Shown here: positions 36,488-45,897 of the stretch, piece after piece | Numbering within the stretch: position 1 is the first letter of the stretch | Layout: each line of letters begins with the position of its first letter | Assembly (NCBI GenBank): GCA_963758365.1 | Contig: CAVWVB010000001.1 | Span: forward strand, 1,488,001 to 1,552,000 | DNA: 64,000 nucleotides | Source: Dokdonella_A sp963758365 | GTDB lineage: Bacteria > Pseudomonadota > Gammaproteobacteria > Xanthomonadales > Rhodanobacteraceae | Direction of reading: 5' to 3' | Made by a program: the position numbers and the translations under genes | The notes under the pieces: model-generated | Seen by the model: the letters and a program-made list of their open reading frames with translations, nothing else | What the model was told of the DNA's origin: nothing | The model's database searches: none

Positions 36488-37396
36488 TCAGGTCTGGCCA
36501 CACTGGTAATACAGCAGATCCTCGGCGTCGCGCTGATGCGCCTGGCCGAGGCTGATCGTGCCGATGCGCCGCAGATGGGTCTCGTCGCGATGCACGAACA
36601 ACTCGTCGTCGTCGCCGATCCGCAGCCAGGTTCCGTTCGTCGAGCGGTCAGCGAGCATGAAGTAGCCGCGCTTCCATTCGATCAGCGCGTGATGGCGCGA
36701 GACCCACTCGGTCTCCACGACCAGGCTGCTGGTCGGATCGCGGCCGATCGAGAACGATGCAGCGTCGTCGATTTCGAACACCTGGCTCTTGAAACGCAGC
36801 AGCAGTCGCGTTCCCTCGCCTGCCGCCTCGCCTGCTTCCTGCATCACGCGCTGCACGGTCGTGACGTGGGCGAGATCCTCCTGCCAGAGCACGTCGACGA
36901 TATCGAGCGGCGCCTGCTTGCCGAGTACCCATGCCTGGCCCAGCGAACGCACGCGCAGACCGGTCGTGCTGGTGATGCCGTTGACGGTGCTCGCGGTGGT
37001 CACGATCTGGTCGCGGCGCGCCAGGGTCTTGTCGGCCATGCGCGCGGCGACGTTGACCGCATCGCCGAACACGTCGTTGTTTTCGAGCAGCGCGTCGCCA
37101 TGGTGCAGGCCGATGCGGATCGCAAGCTTGTCGCGAGCGAACTTCTCGTCATTCCTGATTCGCCGATGCATGTCTGCCGCCGCGAGCAGTCCCTGCAGCG
37201 GTGCCGGAAACGTGCACATGATCTCGTCGCCGATCGTCTTGACGACACGCCCACCGTGGCGCGCAGCCACCTCGGCCAGTGCCAGCAGGATTCCCCCGAC
37301 CATGTGGACCGCCACCTCGTCGCCGAAAGTCTCGAACAGCCGCGTGCTGCCGGACACATCGGCGAACAGGATCGTCAGGGCGCGGCGTTCGGTCAT
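36488..37396 (-). CDS. Class III adenylate/guanylate cyclase with C-terminal FHA domain
   Basis: 302 residues. The cyclase domain (about 5-165) has metal-binding Asp13 in LFADVSGSTRLFE and Asp57 in VKTIGDEIM, then RIGLHHGDALLENNDVFGDAVNVAARM with the transition-state Asn/Arg region. The FHA domain (about 195-290) has FSIGRDPTSSLVV, VSRHHALIEW and DRSTNGTWL, the phosphothreonine-binding loops. No membrane helix is present, so it is a cytosolic cyclase probably gated by binding a phosphorylated protein. No kinase gene is adjacent. Nucleotide specificity is not certain. Confidence 0.9.
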   Translation of the reverse strand: MTERRALTILFADVSGSTRLFETFGDEVAVHMVGGILLALAEVAARHGGRVVKTIGDEIMCTFPAPLQGLLAAADMHRRIRNDEKFARDKLAIRIGLHHGDALLENNDVFGDAVNVAARMADKTLARRDQIVTTASTVNGITSTTGLRVRSLGQAWVLGKQAPLDIVDVLWQEDLAHVTTVQRVMQEAGEAAGEGTRLLLRFKSQVFEIDDAASFSIGRDPTSSLVVETEWVSRHHALIEWKRGYFMLADRSTNGTWLRIGDDDELFVHRDETHLRRIGTISLGQAHQRDAEDLLYYQCGQT

Positions 37397-37506
37397 GCGG
37401 GGCGATCATAGGTGAATAGCCGCGCGCGCAAAAGGCAACCCTTCGGGCAAGTGGCCATGTCACGGCGCTCGTCGGTGCATGCCGAACGATGCGAGTCGCC
37501 TGCGCG

Positions 37507-39786
37507 TCAGGCAAGCGCCTCTGCCGCGGCGACGATATCGGCCTCGCCGGGAAGCACGAGGAACGCGGCACCGGCCAGTGGCGTGTAGGTGTCCGCACCG
37601 ACCACGCGGCGCAGCGGCCTCGCGCCGAGTCCGGCTTCGACGATCGCGGTGATCACGCCTTCGCCGACACCGGCCGCATGGCGCCCCTCGTCGACGATGA
37701 CGATGCGCTTCGCCGATCGCGCCTGATCGGCAATCAGATGCTCGTTCAAGGGCACCAGCCAGCGCAGGTCTACGATGCGAACCTTCCAGCCGAGTCTGCT
37801 CTCGATCGCGCGCGCCGCGCGCAGACTCATCGGCACGCCGTTGCCGTAGGTGAAGATCACGAGGTCTTCCGCTGCCGCGTTGTACAGACGCGCCTCGCCG
37901 AGCGGCATCGCCTGCTGCGGAGGCGGATACGCGGTCAGCCACTGGCCGTCGCCGGGGGCGTACAGGTCCTTGGCCATGTACAGCGCGATCGGCTCGAGAA
38001 AGATCGAGACGCGACCATCGACCACGGCGAGCGCTGCGAGCGTGCGCAGCATCGTCGCCGCATCGTCGCCGCGACTCGCGCAGCCGACCACGAGGCCGGG
38101 GACATCGCGCAATGCGGCAATCGAATTGTCGTTGTGGAAGTGCCCGCCGAATCCCTTCTGGTATCCGAGACCGGCGATGCGCACCAGCATCGGATTCCTG
38201 AACTGGTCGTTCGAGAAGAACTGCAGCGACGCCGCTTCACCGCGGATCTGGTCGCAGGCATTGTGGAAGTAGGCCAAATACTGGATCTCGGGCACCGGCA
38301 ACATGCCCATGTTCGCGAAACCCTGGGCAAGGCCGAGGATCATCGTTTCGTCGAGCAGGGTATTGAACACGCGCGCGTTGCGGAATGCCTTGTGCAGACC
38401 CTTCGTGACCGTGTAGACGCCGCCCTTCTGCGCGACATCCTCGCCGAACAGCAGTGCCTGCGGATACTTCGCGAACAGGTCGTGCAGCGCGTGGTTGATC
38501 TGGATCGCGAGATGCCGCGGCGGCTGCGTCTCGGGCAGCCTGTCCGCACCGAACACCGCGGCGCGCCGGGTCGCATAGTCGGCTCGCCTCGCTTCCGCAT
38601 CGACTTTTTCCGGCGTGTAGGGCGCGAGCGGCGCGATCACGTCGGCGAGCCTATCGAGTTTCGGTCGCCGATCGGCCTCTTCCGCGGCCGCGAAGCACTT
38701 GCGGCGGATTTCCTCGTACTTCGCGAGCAGGGATTCGCGCGAGTGCAGACCGGACTCGAGCGCGATCGCGGCCGAACGCAACAGCGGATCCCCCGATTCC
38801 ACGGTCACCAGTTCGTCGATGCTGCGCCATTCGATCTCGAAGTCGGTACCCGCGTGACCCATGATCCGCGTCGTGCGCAGGTGCAGGAATGTCGGGCGGC
38901 GCGTGATCCGGCAATGATGCACTGCCCGCGCGACCTGTTCGTAGCCTTCGGCCAGATCGATGCCATCGGCATGGAAATAATCCAGGCCATCGCGGTGGCG
39001 AAACGCATTCGCGATCCATCCGCTCGGCGTCTTCACCGAAATGCCGATCCCGTTGTCCTCGCAAACGAAGAGTACGGGCGCGGGCAGCTTCTGGTAGGCG
39101 GTCCATTGCGCGGTGTTGAACGCGGCCTGCGCGCTGGCGTGGTTCGTCGATGCATCGCCGAACGAGCAGATCGCGATCGAATCCCCGGGAATCGGCAGCG
39201 CGTGGCCGATCCGGCGCGCCTGCTCGATCGCAACTGCGGTGCCGAACGCCTTCGGCAGGTGCGAAGCGATGGTCGAGGTCTGCGGCAGCACCCACAGCGG
39301 TTTGCTGCCCCAGACCTTGTGGCGGCCACCCGAAGCCGGATCGTCGCTGCTCGCAGCCAGCGACAGTGCCGAGTCCATGATCGGACCGATCCCGCCCGGG
39401 TCCGTCCGCGGCAGCTTGCGGAACCGCTCGGCCATGAAGGCGCCGCTGCGGTAATGCAGGAATGCCGGGTCGGTATGCCGGGTCAGGCGCGCGACCATCG
39501 CGTTGCCTTCGTGGCCGCTCGATCCGATCGTGTAGAACACCTTGTTGCGCACGCGCAGAACACGCGCCATCAGGTCGAGATGACGGCTGATCAGCTGCGA
39601 ATCGAACAGGTCGCCGAAATCACGGACCGTGCACAGGCTTCCGGGCAGCACGGCCGCGTCTTCCGGCGGCGCGTTGCGCGCGACCCCGGACCAGGTCTGC
39701 ACGAACTCGATGAAGTTCTGGTCGCAGACTTCGGCGCGGTTGACGTTGCGGTGACGGGCGTGAATCTTCTGATGGTCGGCGTTCAT
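37507..39786 (-). CDS. 2-oxoacid dehydrogenase E1, fused alpha and beta subunits
   Basis: 759 residues. The alpha part (about 1-370) includes SSGHEGNAMVARLTRHTDPAF, then SFGDASTNHASAQAAFNTA and VCEDNGIGISVKTP, the ThDP/Mg-binding region. The beta part (about 415-759) includes INHALHDLFAKYPQALLFGEDVAQKGGVYTVTKGL, EIQYLAYFHNACDQIRGEA and DLRWLVPLNEHLI. Branched-chain or acetoin-type E1 is normally two genes; here both are one polypeptide. It decarboxylates a 2-oxo acid for transfer to lipoyl-E2. No E2 or E3 gene is adjacent. The branched-chain substrate class is inferred from similarity and the leucine-degradation context. Confidence 0.88.
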   Translation of the reverse strand: MNADHQKIHARHRNVNRAEVCDQNFIEFVQTWSGVARNAPPEDAAVLPGSLCTVRDFGDLFDSQLISRHLDLMARVLRVRNKVFYTIGSSGHEGNAMVARLTRHTDPAFLHYRSGAFMAERFRKLPRTDPGGIGPIMDSALSLAASSDDPASGGRHKVWGSKPLWVLPQTSTIASHLPKAFGTAVAIEQARRIGHALPIPGDSIAICSFGDASTNHASAQAAFNTAQWTAYQKLPAPVLFVCEDNGIGISVKTPSGWIANAFRHRDGLDYFHADGIDLAEGYEQVARAVHHCRITRRPTFLHLRTTRIMGHAGTDFEIEWRSIDELVTVESGDPLLRSAAIALESGLHSRESLLAKYEEIRRKCFAAAEEADRRPKLDRLADVIAPLAPYTPEKVDAEARRADYATRRAAVFGADRLPETQPPRHLAIQINHALHDLFAKYPQALLFGEDVAQKGGVYTVTKGLHKAFRNARVFNTLLDETMILGLAQGFANMGMLPVPEIQYLAYFHNACDQIRGEAASLQFFSNDQFRNPMLVRIAGLGYQKGFGGHFHNDNSIAALRDVPGLVVGCASRGDDAATMLRTLAALAVVDGRVSIFLEPIALYMAKDLYAPGDGQWLTAYPPPQQAMPLGEARLYNAAAEDLVIFTYGNGVPMSLRAARAIESRLGWKVRIVDLRWLVPLNEHLIADQARSAKRIVIVDEGRHAAGVGEGVITAIVEAGLGARPLRRVVGADTYTPLAGAAFLVLPGEADIVAAAEALA

Positions 39787-39843
39787 CGGGGTCGTTCGGA
39801 TACTGCGGATGGGATGACGCGCACGAATGTCGGCGGCGCACGA

Positions 39844-40527
39844 TTACGCTCTTGCCGGGTCTCGCTGCGCGCAGACTTCCTCGGCAATCCCGGATTGGGC
39901 GATCAAGGTCGCATTCTCTGCCGCAATCGGCGGCATCGCGATGAATCCGGTTTGCGCGCGCACGCGCGCGAGCCACGCGCGGGTAGCCGGATACGCGCCA
40001 AGGTCGATACCGCCATCCTGCGCGCAGTGCGTGTACGCGAACAGCGCGATGTCGGCGATGCCGTAGCCGGTCGCGGTGAACCACGCGTTCGCTGCAAGAT
40101 GGCGCTCCATCACCGCGAGCGCCCGGTGGCCTCGTTCACGCAGCAAGGGCAGCTCGGCGCGACGCGGCGAATCGAGCGGCGTCCAGCCGCAGATGAAGCG
40201 GGCCACCGCAACCTGCGGCTCATGGCTGTACTGCTCGAAGAACATCCACGAAAGCGTCTGCGCGCGCTGCCACGCGTCGCCGGCGAAATAACGCGTGTCA
40301 TCGGCGAGCCAGTACAGGATCGCGTTGGACTCGACCATGATGCGGCCGTCGTCGGTCTCGATCAGCGGCACCCGCCCGTTCGGATTCTTCGCGAGGTATT
40401 GCGGCGTACGGGTCGCGCCGTGTGCGCTGTCGATTTCGATCCAGCGGTGCTCCTGACCGAGGTGCGCCAGCAGCATGCGCAGCTTGTGGCAGTTGCCGGA
40501 CGGCGAATACCCGTAGACCGTGATCAC
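39844..40527 (-). CDS. Glutathione S-transferase family protein
   Basis: 227 residues from a GTG whose GTGA overlaps the upstream GNAT stop and which has GGAG 7 bases before it. The thioredoxin-fold N-terminus is VYGYSPSGNCHKLRMLLAHLG with a Ser in the activating position, NPNGRVPLIETDDGRIMVESNAIL for glutathione binding, and an all-helical C-terminal domain ending VRAQTGFIAMPP. Substrate unknown. Encoded in the cluster GNAT-GST-E1 on the minus strand. Confidence 0.9.
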   Translation of the reverse strand: MITVYGYSPSGNCHKLRMLLAHLGQEHRWIEIDSAHGATRTPQYLAKNPNGRVPLIETDDGRIMVESNAILYWLADDTRYFAGDAWQRAQTLSWMFFEQYSHEPQVAVARFICGWTPLDSPRRAELPLLRERGHRALAVMERHLAANAWFTATGYGIADIALFAYTHCAQDGGIDLGAYPATRAWLARVRAQTGFIAMPPIAAENATLIAQSGIAEEVCAQRDPARA

Positions 40528-41081
40528 TTCGATTCTCCACGCGCGCCGCGCGACAGCCATTGCGTGCGCGTCTGTCCCCAGATCTCGGTCGGCGAATCCT
40601 CGTACGGCGCAGGCAGGCGTCCGCGGCCGCGACTGCGCGAACCGAGACGAGCAGCGAGTGCCTGCGAGGCGCGGTTGGCGGGATCGATGCAGTGGATCAT
40701 GTCGTCCCAGCCAAGCCGCGCGAAGGCCCAGTCGATCGCGGCCTCGGCGGCCTCGGTCGCGTAGCCGCGCCCCCAGGCTGCGCGACGGAACGCCCAGCCG
40801 ACCTCATTGCCGGGCCAGCCTTCGGGTTTCCACGGGCCGAGTTGCCCGAGCCACTCGCCGCTGGCCTTGTCGACCACCGAGAACATGCCGAACCCCTGTA
40901 TCGCCCACGCGCCCGGCATCTGCAGGAACTTGCGCCATGCCGCCGCGCGCGGCAGGTGACCACCGATGTAGCGCGCCGCTTCCTCGTCTCCGATCATCTC
41001 GGCATACGCGTCGAAGTCCTCGCGCTGTGGCAGGCGCAGGATCAGGCGCGCGGTTTCGATCCGGGAATCCGATGCAATCAT
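40524..41081 (-). CDS. GNAT acetyltransferase, RimJ/RimL-like
   Basis: 185 residues. IETARLILRLPQREDFDAYAEMIGDEEAARYIGG is the typical N-terminus of the RimJ/RimL branch, then EVGWAFRRAAWGRGYATEAAEAAIDWAF with the acetyl-CoA-binding motif and MIHCIDPANRASQALAARLG. The ATG at 41081 was chosen over the longer open frame because it matches the family start. It overlaps the downstream GST start by 4 bases. Substrate unknown. Confidence 0.88.
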   Translation of the reverse strand: MIASDSRIETARLILRLPQREDFDAYAEMIGDEEAARYIGGHLPRAAAWRKFLQMPGAWAIQGFGMFSVVDKASGEWLGQLGPWKPEGWPGNEVGWAFRRAAWGRGYATEAAEAAIDWAFARLGWDDMIHCIDPANRASQALAARLGSRSRGRGRLPAPYEDSPTEIWGQTRTQWLSRGARGESK

Positions 41082-41192
41082 TCGGCCACCTGCGCCTGGG
41101 TACCGGCCGGCGCGAGCGCGGCACGCAGGGAGCGGAATGGAACCGCCCGCGAATGTCCGCGGCGCATTGCGCACGTGCAGCCCGCTCCCGGA

Positions 41193-42365
41193 TCAGAACG
41201 CATTGATGCCGGTCACTTCGCGTCCGACTACCAGCTGGTGCACGGTCTCGGTACCCTCGTAGGTGATCACCGACTCGAGATTCAGCGCGTGGCGGATCGG
41301 GCAGTGCTCGGTGGTGATGCCCGCGCCGCCGAGGATGTCGCGCGCCTCGCGCGCGATGTCGATCGCCATGCGCACGTTGTTCCACTTGGCGAGGCTGACC
41401 TGGGTCGGCTGCATCGCTCCGGCGTCCTTGAGCCGGCCGAGCTGGAGCGACAACAGTTGCGCGAGCGTGATGCGGCGCGCCATGTCGGCCAGCTTGAGCT
41501 GCACCGCCTGGTTCGATGCGAGCGGACGCTTGAACAGGATGCGCTCCTTCGCATACGCGGTCGCCTCGGAAAAGCAGGCGATCGCCGCGCCGATCGGCCC
41601 CCAGGTGATGCCGTAGCGCGCCTGGGTCAGACAGCCCAGCGGACCCTTGAGTCCCTTCACGCCAGCCAGCCGGTTCGCTTCCGGCACGCGTACGTTGTCG
41701 AAATAGAGCGCCGAGGTCACCGACGCGCGCAGGCTCATTTTCCTGTGGATCTCCTGCGCGCTGAATCCGCTCATGTCCCTCTCGACGAGGAACCCCTGGA
41801 TGCCATCCTCGGTCATCGCCCAGACGATCGCGACATGGGCGAGGTTGCCGTTGGTGATCCACATCTTGGCGCCATTGAGAATCCAGTCGGCGCCGTCCTT
41901 CTTCGCGTGGGTCTTCATGTTGGCCGGATCGGAACCGCCCTGCGGTTCGGTGAGGCCGAAACAGCCGATCACCTTGCCCGCAGCCATGTCGGGCAACCAG
42001 CGTCGGCGCTGCTCCTCGCTGCCATAGGCATGAATCGGATACATGCACAGGGAGGATTGCACCGAGGCGAAACTGCGGATTCCCGAATCGCCGCGCTCGA
42101 GTTCCTGGCAGATCAGGCCATAGCTGACCGCATTCATCCCCGCGCAGCCGTATTCGGTCGGCAGCGAACTGCCGAGCAGGCCGAGTGCGGCCATTTCCGG
42201 GATCAGGTCCAGCGGGAACTCCGCCTTGTCGAAGCACTCGCCGATGATCGGCAGCACCCGCTCGTCGGTGAAGCGCGCGACGGTGTCCTGGACCATGCGC
42301 TCCTCTTCCGAAAGCAGCGAGCGGACATCGTAGAGATCGGTCGGGTTGAGCGGCGTGGCGGGCAT
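41193..42365 (-). CDS. gcdH: Glutaryl-CoA dehydrogenase
   Basis: 390 residues, acyl-CoA dehydrogenase fold. VIGCFGLTEPQGGSDPANMKTHAKKDG is the flavin/substrate loop, MWITNGNLAHVAIVWA the FAD contact, and VITYEGTETVHQLVVGREVTGINAF holds catalytic Glu370 in the GcdH form YEGT. LRASVTSALYFDNVRVPEANRL and the overall size match glutaryl-CoA dehydrogenases, which convert glutaryl-CoA to crotonyl-CoA in lysine and tryptophan degradation. With the ALDH7 gene it supports aerobic lysine catabolism. Monocistronic by spacing (111 bases to the next gene). Confidence 0.93.
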   Translation of the reverse strand: MPATPLNPTDLYDVRSLLSEEERMVQDTVARFTDERVLPIIGECFDKAEFPLDLIPEMAALGLLGSSLPTEYGCAGMNAVSYGLICQELERGDSGIRSFASVQSSLCMYPIHAYGSEEQRRRWLPDMAAGKVIGCFGLTEPQGGSDPANMKTHAKKDGADWILNGAKMWITNGNLAHVAIVWAMTEDGIQGFLVERDMSGFSAQEIHRKMSLRASVTSALYFDNVRVPEANRLAGVKGLKGPLGCLTQARYGITWGPIGAAIACFSEATAYAKERILFKRPLASNQAVQLKLADMARRITLAQLLSLQLGRLKDAGAMQPTQVSLAKWNNVRMAIDIAREARDILGGAGITTEHCPIRHALNLESVITYEGTETVHQLVVGREVTGINAF

Positions 42366-42451
42366 GAGCGGGTCCGGAAGGCGGGCAAAGCGCGCTATTG
42401 TAGCGGGCCGCCGATCCGGCAGCCACGAATGCCCAACGTCGTCACCCCGAC

Positions 42452-43273
42452 ATGCGAGTCCCGGTTCTCACCTACCATTCCAACAACATCACGGGCAACG
42501 ACTATGCGAGCAACGACCATGTCGCGCTCGCGGAGGATCTGCGCCTGATCCACCGCCGCGGCCTGCGTATCGTGCCGCTCGCGCGCGTCGTCGACGTGCT
42601 GCTGGGCGAAGCCCCACCCGCCGCGGTCGACAACGCGCTGGCGATCAGTTTCGACGACGGCTCGTGGTTCGACTGGCATGACCTCGATCACCCGACCTGC
42701 GGTCCGCAGCGCGGCTTCGCCGGAATCCTGCGCGATTTCGCGGCCGCCACGGATGCGAGCGTGCACGCGACGAGCTTCGTGATCGTTTCGCCCGCGGCGC
42801 GCGCGATCCTCGACCGCACCTGTCTGATCGGCCGTGGCTGGTGGACCGACACCTGGTGGCCGCACGCGCAACGCGAAGGCCTGGTCGCGATCGAAAGCCA
42901 CAGCTGGGACCACAACCACCACACGCTGCCCGCGACCGTACAGCACGCGCAGCGCAAGGGCACGTTCCGTTCGATCGACCGCTGGGCCGACGCCGATGCC
43001 GAGATCCGCCAGGCCGGCGACTGGCTCGACGCGCACTGCGCGCCCCATCGAACGAGCCTGTTCGCGTACCCCTACGGCGAGACCAGCAGCTACCTCGTCG
43101 AGCACTATCTGCCGCGATTCGCTCACGAGCACCGCCTGCGCGCCGCGTTCGCGACCGCTGCCGCACCGGTCGAGGCCACGAGCGCGCGCTGGGATCTGCC
43201 CCGCTACGTTTGCGGCCAGCACTGGCGCGACCCCGCCGAGCTGGATCGCCTGCTGGACGGTTTCGCGGGGTAG
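42452..43273 (+). CDS. Polysaccharide deacetylase (NodB homology) family protein
   Basis: 273 residues. A CE4-type fold with PVLTYHSNNI at the N-terminus, metal and catalytic Asp68-Asp69 in ISFDDGSWFDW, and His150/His154 in SHSWDHNHH, is followed by LFAYPYGETSSYL. No signal peptide or membrane segment is visible, so it acts in the cytoplasm or is exported otherwise. Substrate unknown; some family members deacetylate or hydrolyse non-sugar amides. It diverges from gcdH. Confidence 0.85.
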   Translation: MRVPVLTYHSNNITGNDYASNDHVALAEDLRLIHRRGLRIVPLARVVDVLLGEAPPAAVDNALAISFDDGSWFDWHDLDHPTCGPQRGFAGILRDFAAATDASVHATSFVIVSPAARAILDRTCLIGRGWWTDTWWPHAQREGLVAIESHSWDHNHHTLPATVQHAQRKGTFRSIDRWADADAEIRQAGDWLDAHCAPHRTSLFAYPYGETSSYLVEHYLPRFAHEHRLRAAFATAAAPVEATSARWDLPRYVCGQHWRDPAELDRLLDGFAG

Positions 43274-43307
43274 CTGACGACACGGCCGGCTTTTCGCGGG
43301 GACCGCC

Positions 43308-45194
43308 TCAGCGGATCTTCGAGTCCCGCGCGGCGTCGTGCAGCAACACGATCAGGTCGAGATTGGCCGCGATGCCATGCAGTTCGAGGTGCCAGCGCAC
43401 GCTCCGGTCCGGTGCGCAGGCGTCGCAGGCGTACACGATCGAGCCGCCGTCGTCGTAACGCACGCGTGCCGCACGATGGTCTGCGCTGACCCTGTCGACC
43501 TGCAACGGGGCGGCCATCGACAGGCGGTTGGTCAGGACGATCGCATCGGCGCCCATCGCTTCGAAGTCGTAGACGGATCCGGCGCGCGGTCCCGGCGCGC
43601 TGTCGGGGGTGACCTGCAGACGGCGCGGCGGCAGCAGTGCGGCCCCGACTGCGGGTGCGATCGGCCGCACGCGCTCGTAGAGGGCCATGCGCGAAATGAC
43701 CTGCTCGGGTGCGATCCCGGACGCGATCGCCGCCGGCGCGAGCAGGCCGGCAAGGTGGGCACGTGGGCCTTCGACGCCGCCCAAGCGCAAGTCCGGCCAG
43801 CGTCCGCACGCATTGCGCAAGGGGGCGCCGAACGTCGGTTCGATCACTGCCGCGAGCCGCCCGTGCAGCACCATCGGCGTGCACAGCGATGCGCTCAGCC
43901 GGTCGATGCGACGCAGCGGATAGAACGGGACGGCCACCTTGACGAAGCGTTCACTCGAACTTCCGACATCGAACAGGGGATTCACGCCCGGCATGACCCG
44001 CAGCGAACGGATGTCGCGCAGAAGCAACGAGAACGGCGCGATCGCGAGGACCGCATACAGCGCGAAAGCCGCGAGGCCGGCCGATTTCGCGGGTGTGCGT
44101 TCGCTCGCGAGCCAGCCGTACCAGCCGATTGCGATCGCGAGCGCGAGCGGCGGCAGGCAGGACGGAATCATCCAGACCGGCGTGACCGGCCGCACCGCGA
44201 TCACGAATGCAACCTGACCGGCCCATGCGAACAGCGCAATGCCGAACATGCGGCGCCATCGCAAGGCATCGCCGCGCAGCAGCAGCGGGCCGCACGCAAC
44301 CAGCAGCAGGCACGCACAGTACAGTCCCCATGCAATCCGGGCCTGGCCGATCTTCAACGGCGTGTTCAGCAGCAGGCCCCACCAGGCGCCGCCCGCGACG
44401 ATGGCCCAGAGCACCTTCGCGAAGCGCCCCAGTGCATTCACGCCGACGTCGTGTCCGACGTATCCGGCGACCGGCCTCAGCGCCGCAGCGACCGCGGCAT
44501 CGCGATCCAGCCATGGAGGCAGCAGGCTGACTGCGATGACGATGCCGGCCACTGCCAGTGCCATGAGTGCGCCACGCGAACGGCAGCGCCAGAACACGGT
44601 CGTGCACGCTGCAACGACATAGGTCAACGTGGTCGGATGCGCATGCAGGCACGCCGCGCATGCGAGTCCGAGCAGCAAGCCGTTCGCAAGCGAGGGCTTG
44701 CGCATGCAGCGCCTGACCGCGAACGCGAGCAGCAGCACGCCGGTTTCGACGAGCGCAATATGCGACGGAAATATCAGTCCCGCGGTCGACCATCCGGCGA
44801 CTGCGAGTCCCACTGCGCAGCAAAGACCGAAGCGCGCATCGATCGCGAGCGAACCCATGCGCCAGGCCAGCAGATATTTCAGCGCGGCGAGCAGCTGGAC
44901 AAAAGCCATGGTCCACGCGGCGCTGGCGGTCAGCCGCACGGGTAGCGCGAGCAGATAGAACCACCAGGGGCCGAGCTCGAACAGCGCATAGATCGGGGGT
45001 CCCGCCAGCGGCCTCGCATCGCCGTGCGCGATCGCCGTGGCCCAATAGAAGTCGCGCCAGAAATCGGGCAGCCCCTGCGAATTCACACCGGCAGCGACGT
45101 GCAGGCACAGCATGAACGCGCAGAACAGCAAGCCGGCGTACCACCACCCGATTGCCTCCGTGCGGGCGGATCCGGCTGGTGGGCTCGCGGTCAT
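43308..45194 (-). CDS. Large polytopic membrane protein, possibly GT-C-like
   Basis: 628 residues from the ATG at 45194 (a GTG 18 bases upstream is possible). About 10-11 membrane helices occupy residues 20-410, with the first extracytoplasmic loop containing GLPDFWRDFYWATAIAHGDA. A soluble C-terminal domain (about 430-628) contains Cys-Asp-Ala-Cys (ACDAC) near the end. The arrangement of an acidic first loop, many helices and a periplasmic tail recalls GT-C glycosyltransferases, but no signature is decisive. Convergent with the deacetylase, 34 bases between stops. Function unknown. Confidence 0.65.
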   Translation of the reverse strand: MTASPPAGSARTEAIGWWYAGLLFCAFMLCLHVAAGVNSQGLPDFWRDFYWATAIAHGDARPLAGPPIYALFELGPWWFYLLALPVRLTASAAWTMAFVQLLAALKYLLAWRMGSLAIDARFGLCCAVGLAVAGWSTAGLIFPSHIALVETGVLLLAFAVRRCMRKPSLANGLLLGLACAACLHAHPTTLTYVVAACTTVFWRCRSRGALMALAVAGIVIAVSLLPPWLDRDAAVAAALRPVAGYVGHDVGVNALGRFAKVLWAIVAGGAWWGLLLNTPLKIGQARIAWGLYCACLLLVACGPLLLRGDALRWRRMFGIALFAWAGQVAFVIAVRPVTPVWMIPSCLPPLALAIAIGWYGWLASERTPAKSAGLAAFALYAVLAIAPFSLLLRDIRSLRVMPGVNPLFDVGSSSERFVKVAVPFYPLRRIDRLSASLCTPMVLHGRLAAVIEPTFGAPLRNACGRWPDLRLGGVEGPRAHLAGLLAPAAIASGIAPEQVISRMALYERVRPIAPAVGAALLPPRRLQVTPDSAPGPRAGSVYDFEAMGADAIVLTNRLSMAAPLQVDRVSADHRAARVRYDDGGSIVYACDACAPDRSVRWHLELHGIAANLDLIVLLHDAARDSKIR

Positions 45195-45347
45195 CGGTCG
45201 CGGCGTCGGCACGGCGGAGCGGATTCCGGCAGGAAGCAGTCGCGCAGCCTAGCGCAATCCCCGCGGCGCCACTGCGACCACGGCCGCCCTGTTGTTCCGT
45301 AACGCGCTTCGCTACGCTTGGCGCCCAGCACGCGGCCTTGTCAAACC

Positions 45348-45872
45348 ATGGAAGCGAAAGCGATCCACACCATTCCGCAATCGATCCAGCCGTTTCTGAC
45401 CATCACCGAAATCGATGATGCGGACTTCCTGGTCGCATCGTTGTTCCGGCGCAAGTTCGCGGCGCCGCCTCCGGACATGGGGCGCCACCTCGTCGCGCTG
45501 TATCGCGATGCAGCGGGGGAAACGCGACTGGCCGGATATTCGCACATGCGCCCTTTCGGCGATGTCTATCTGTCCGGCGGTTCGTGCAGCGAGGGAAATA
45601 CGATCCGCGCGATGGAAGCACGCCACCGCGATGCCATCCAGCAGGCCGGCGGCGTCTGGTACCTGATTCTCAAGTATGCATTCGCGCGCTACGCCGACTG
45701 TTGCGACGCGTTCTTCGGCCATTGCGGAGATGCGCGTGCGCTCGAGGTCGCAACCGCAGCCGGTTTCGTCGCCGCCGGCCACGAGCATCTGATCGTTCAT
45801 TGGCACAAGCCGCTGCACGAGAACATCCGCCGCGCGCTGGTCGCCAAGGTGCATGCACTCGGACCGTTCTGA
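45348..45872 (+). CDS. Conserved hypothetical protein, weakly acetyltransferase-like
   Basis: 174 residues. Segments LAGYSHMRPFGDVYLSGGSCSEG, YLILKYAFARYADCCDAFFGHCGDARALEVATAAGF and EHLIVHWHKPL suggest an alpha/beta fold whose last part resembles the end of a GNAT domain (a residue-pairing helix followed by GF and a beta strand). No acetyl-CoA loop is obvious. Three Cys cluster near residues 122-130. Start ATG at 45348. It is convergent with the 5'-nucleotidase gene, leaving 25 bases. Function unknown. Confidence 0.6.
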   Translation: MEAKAIHTIPQSIQPFLTITEIDDADFLVASLFRRKFAAPPPDMGRHLVALYRDAAGETRLAGYSHMRPFGDVYLSGGSCSEGNTIRAMEARHRDAIQQAGGVWYLILKYAFARYADCCDAFFGHCGDARALEVATAAGFVAAGHEHLIVHWHKPLHENIRRALVAKVHALGPF

Positions 45873-45897
45873 AACCGTATTTCTGCTCCGATCGTCG

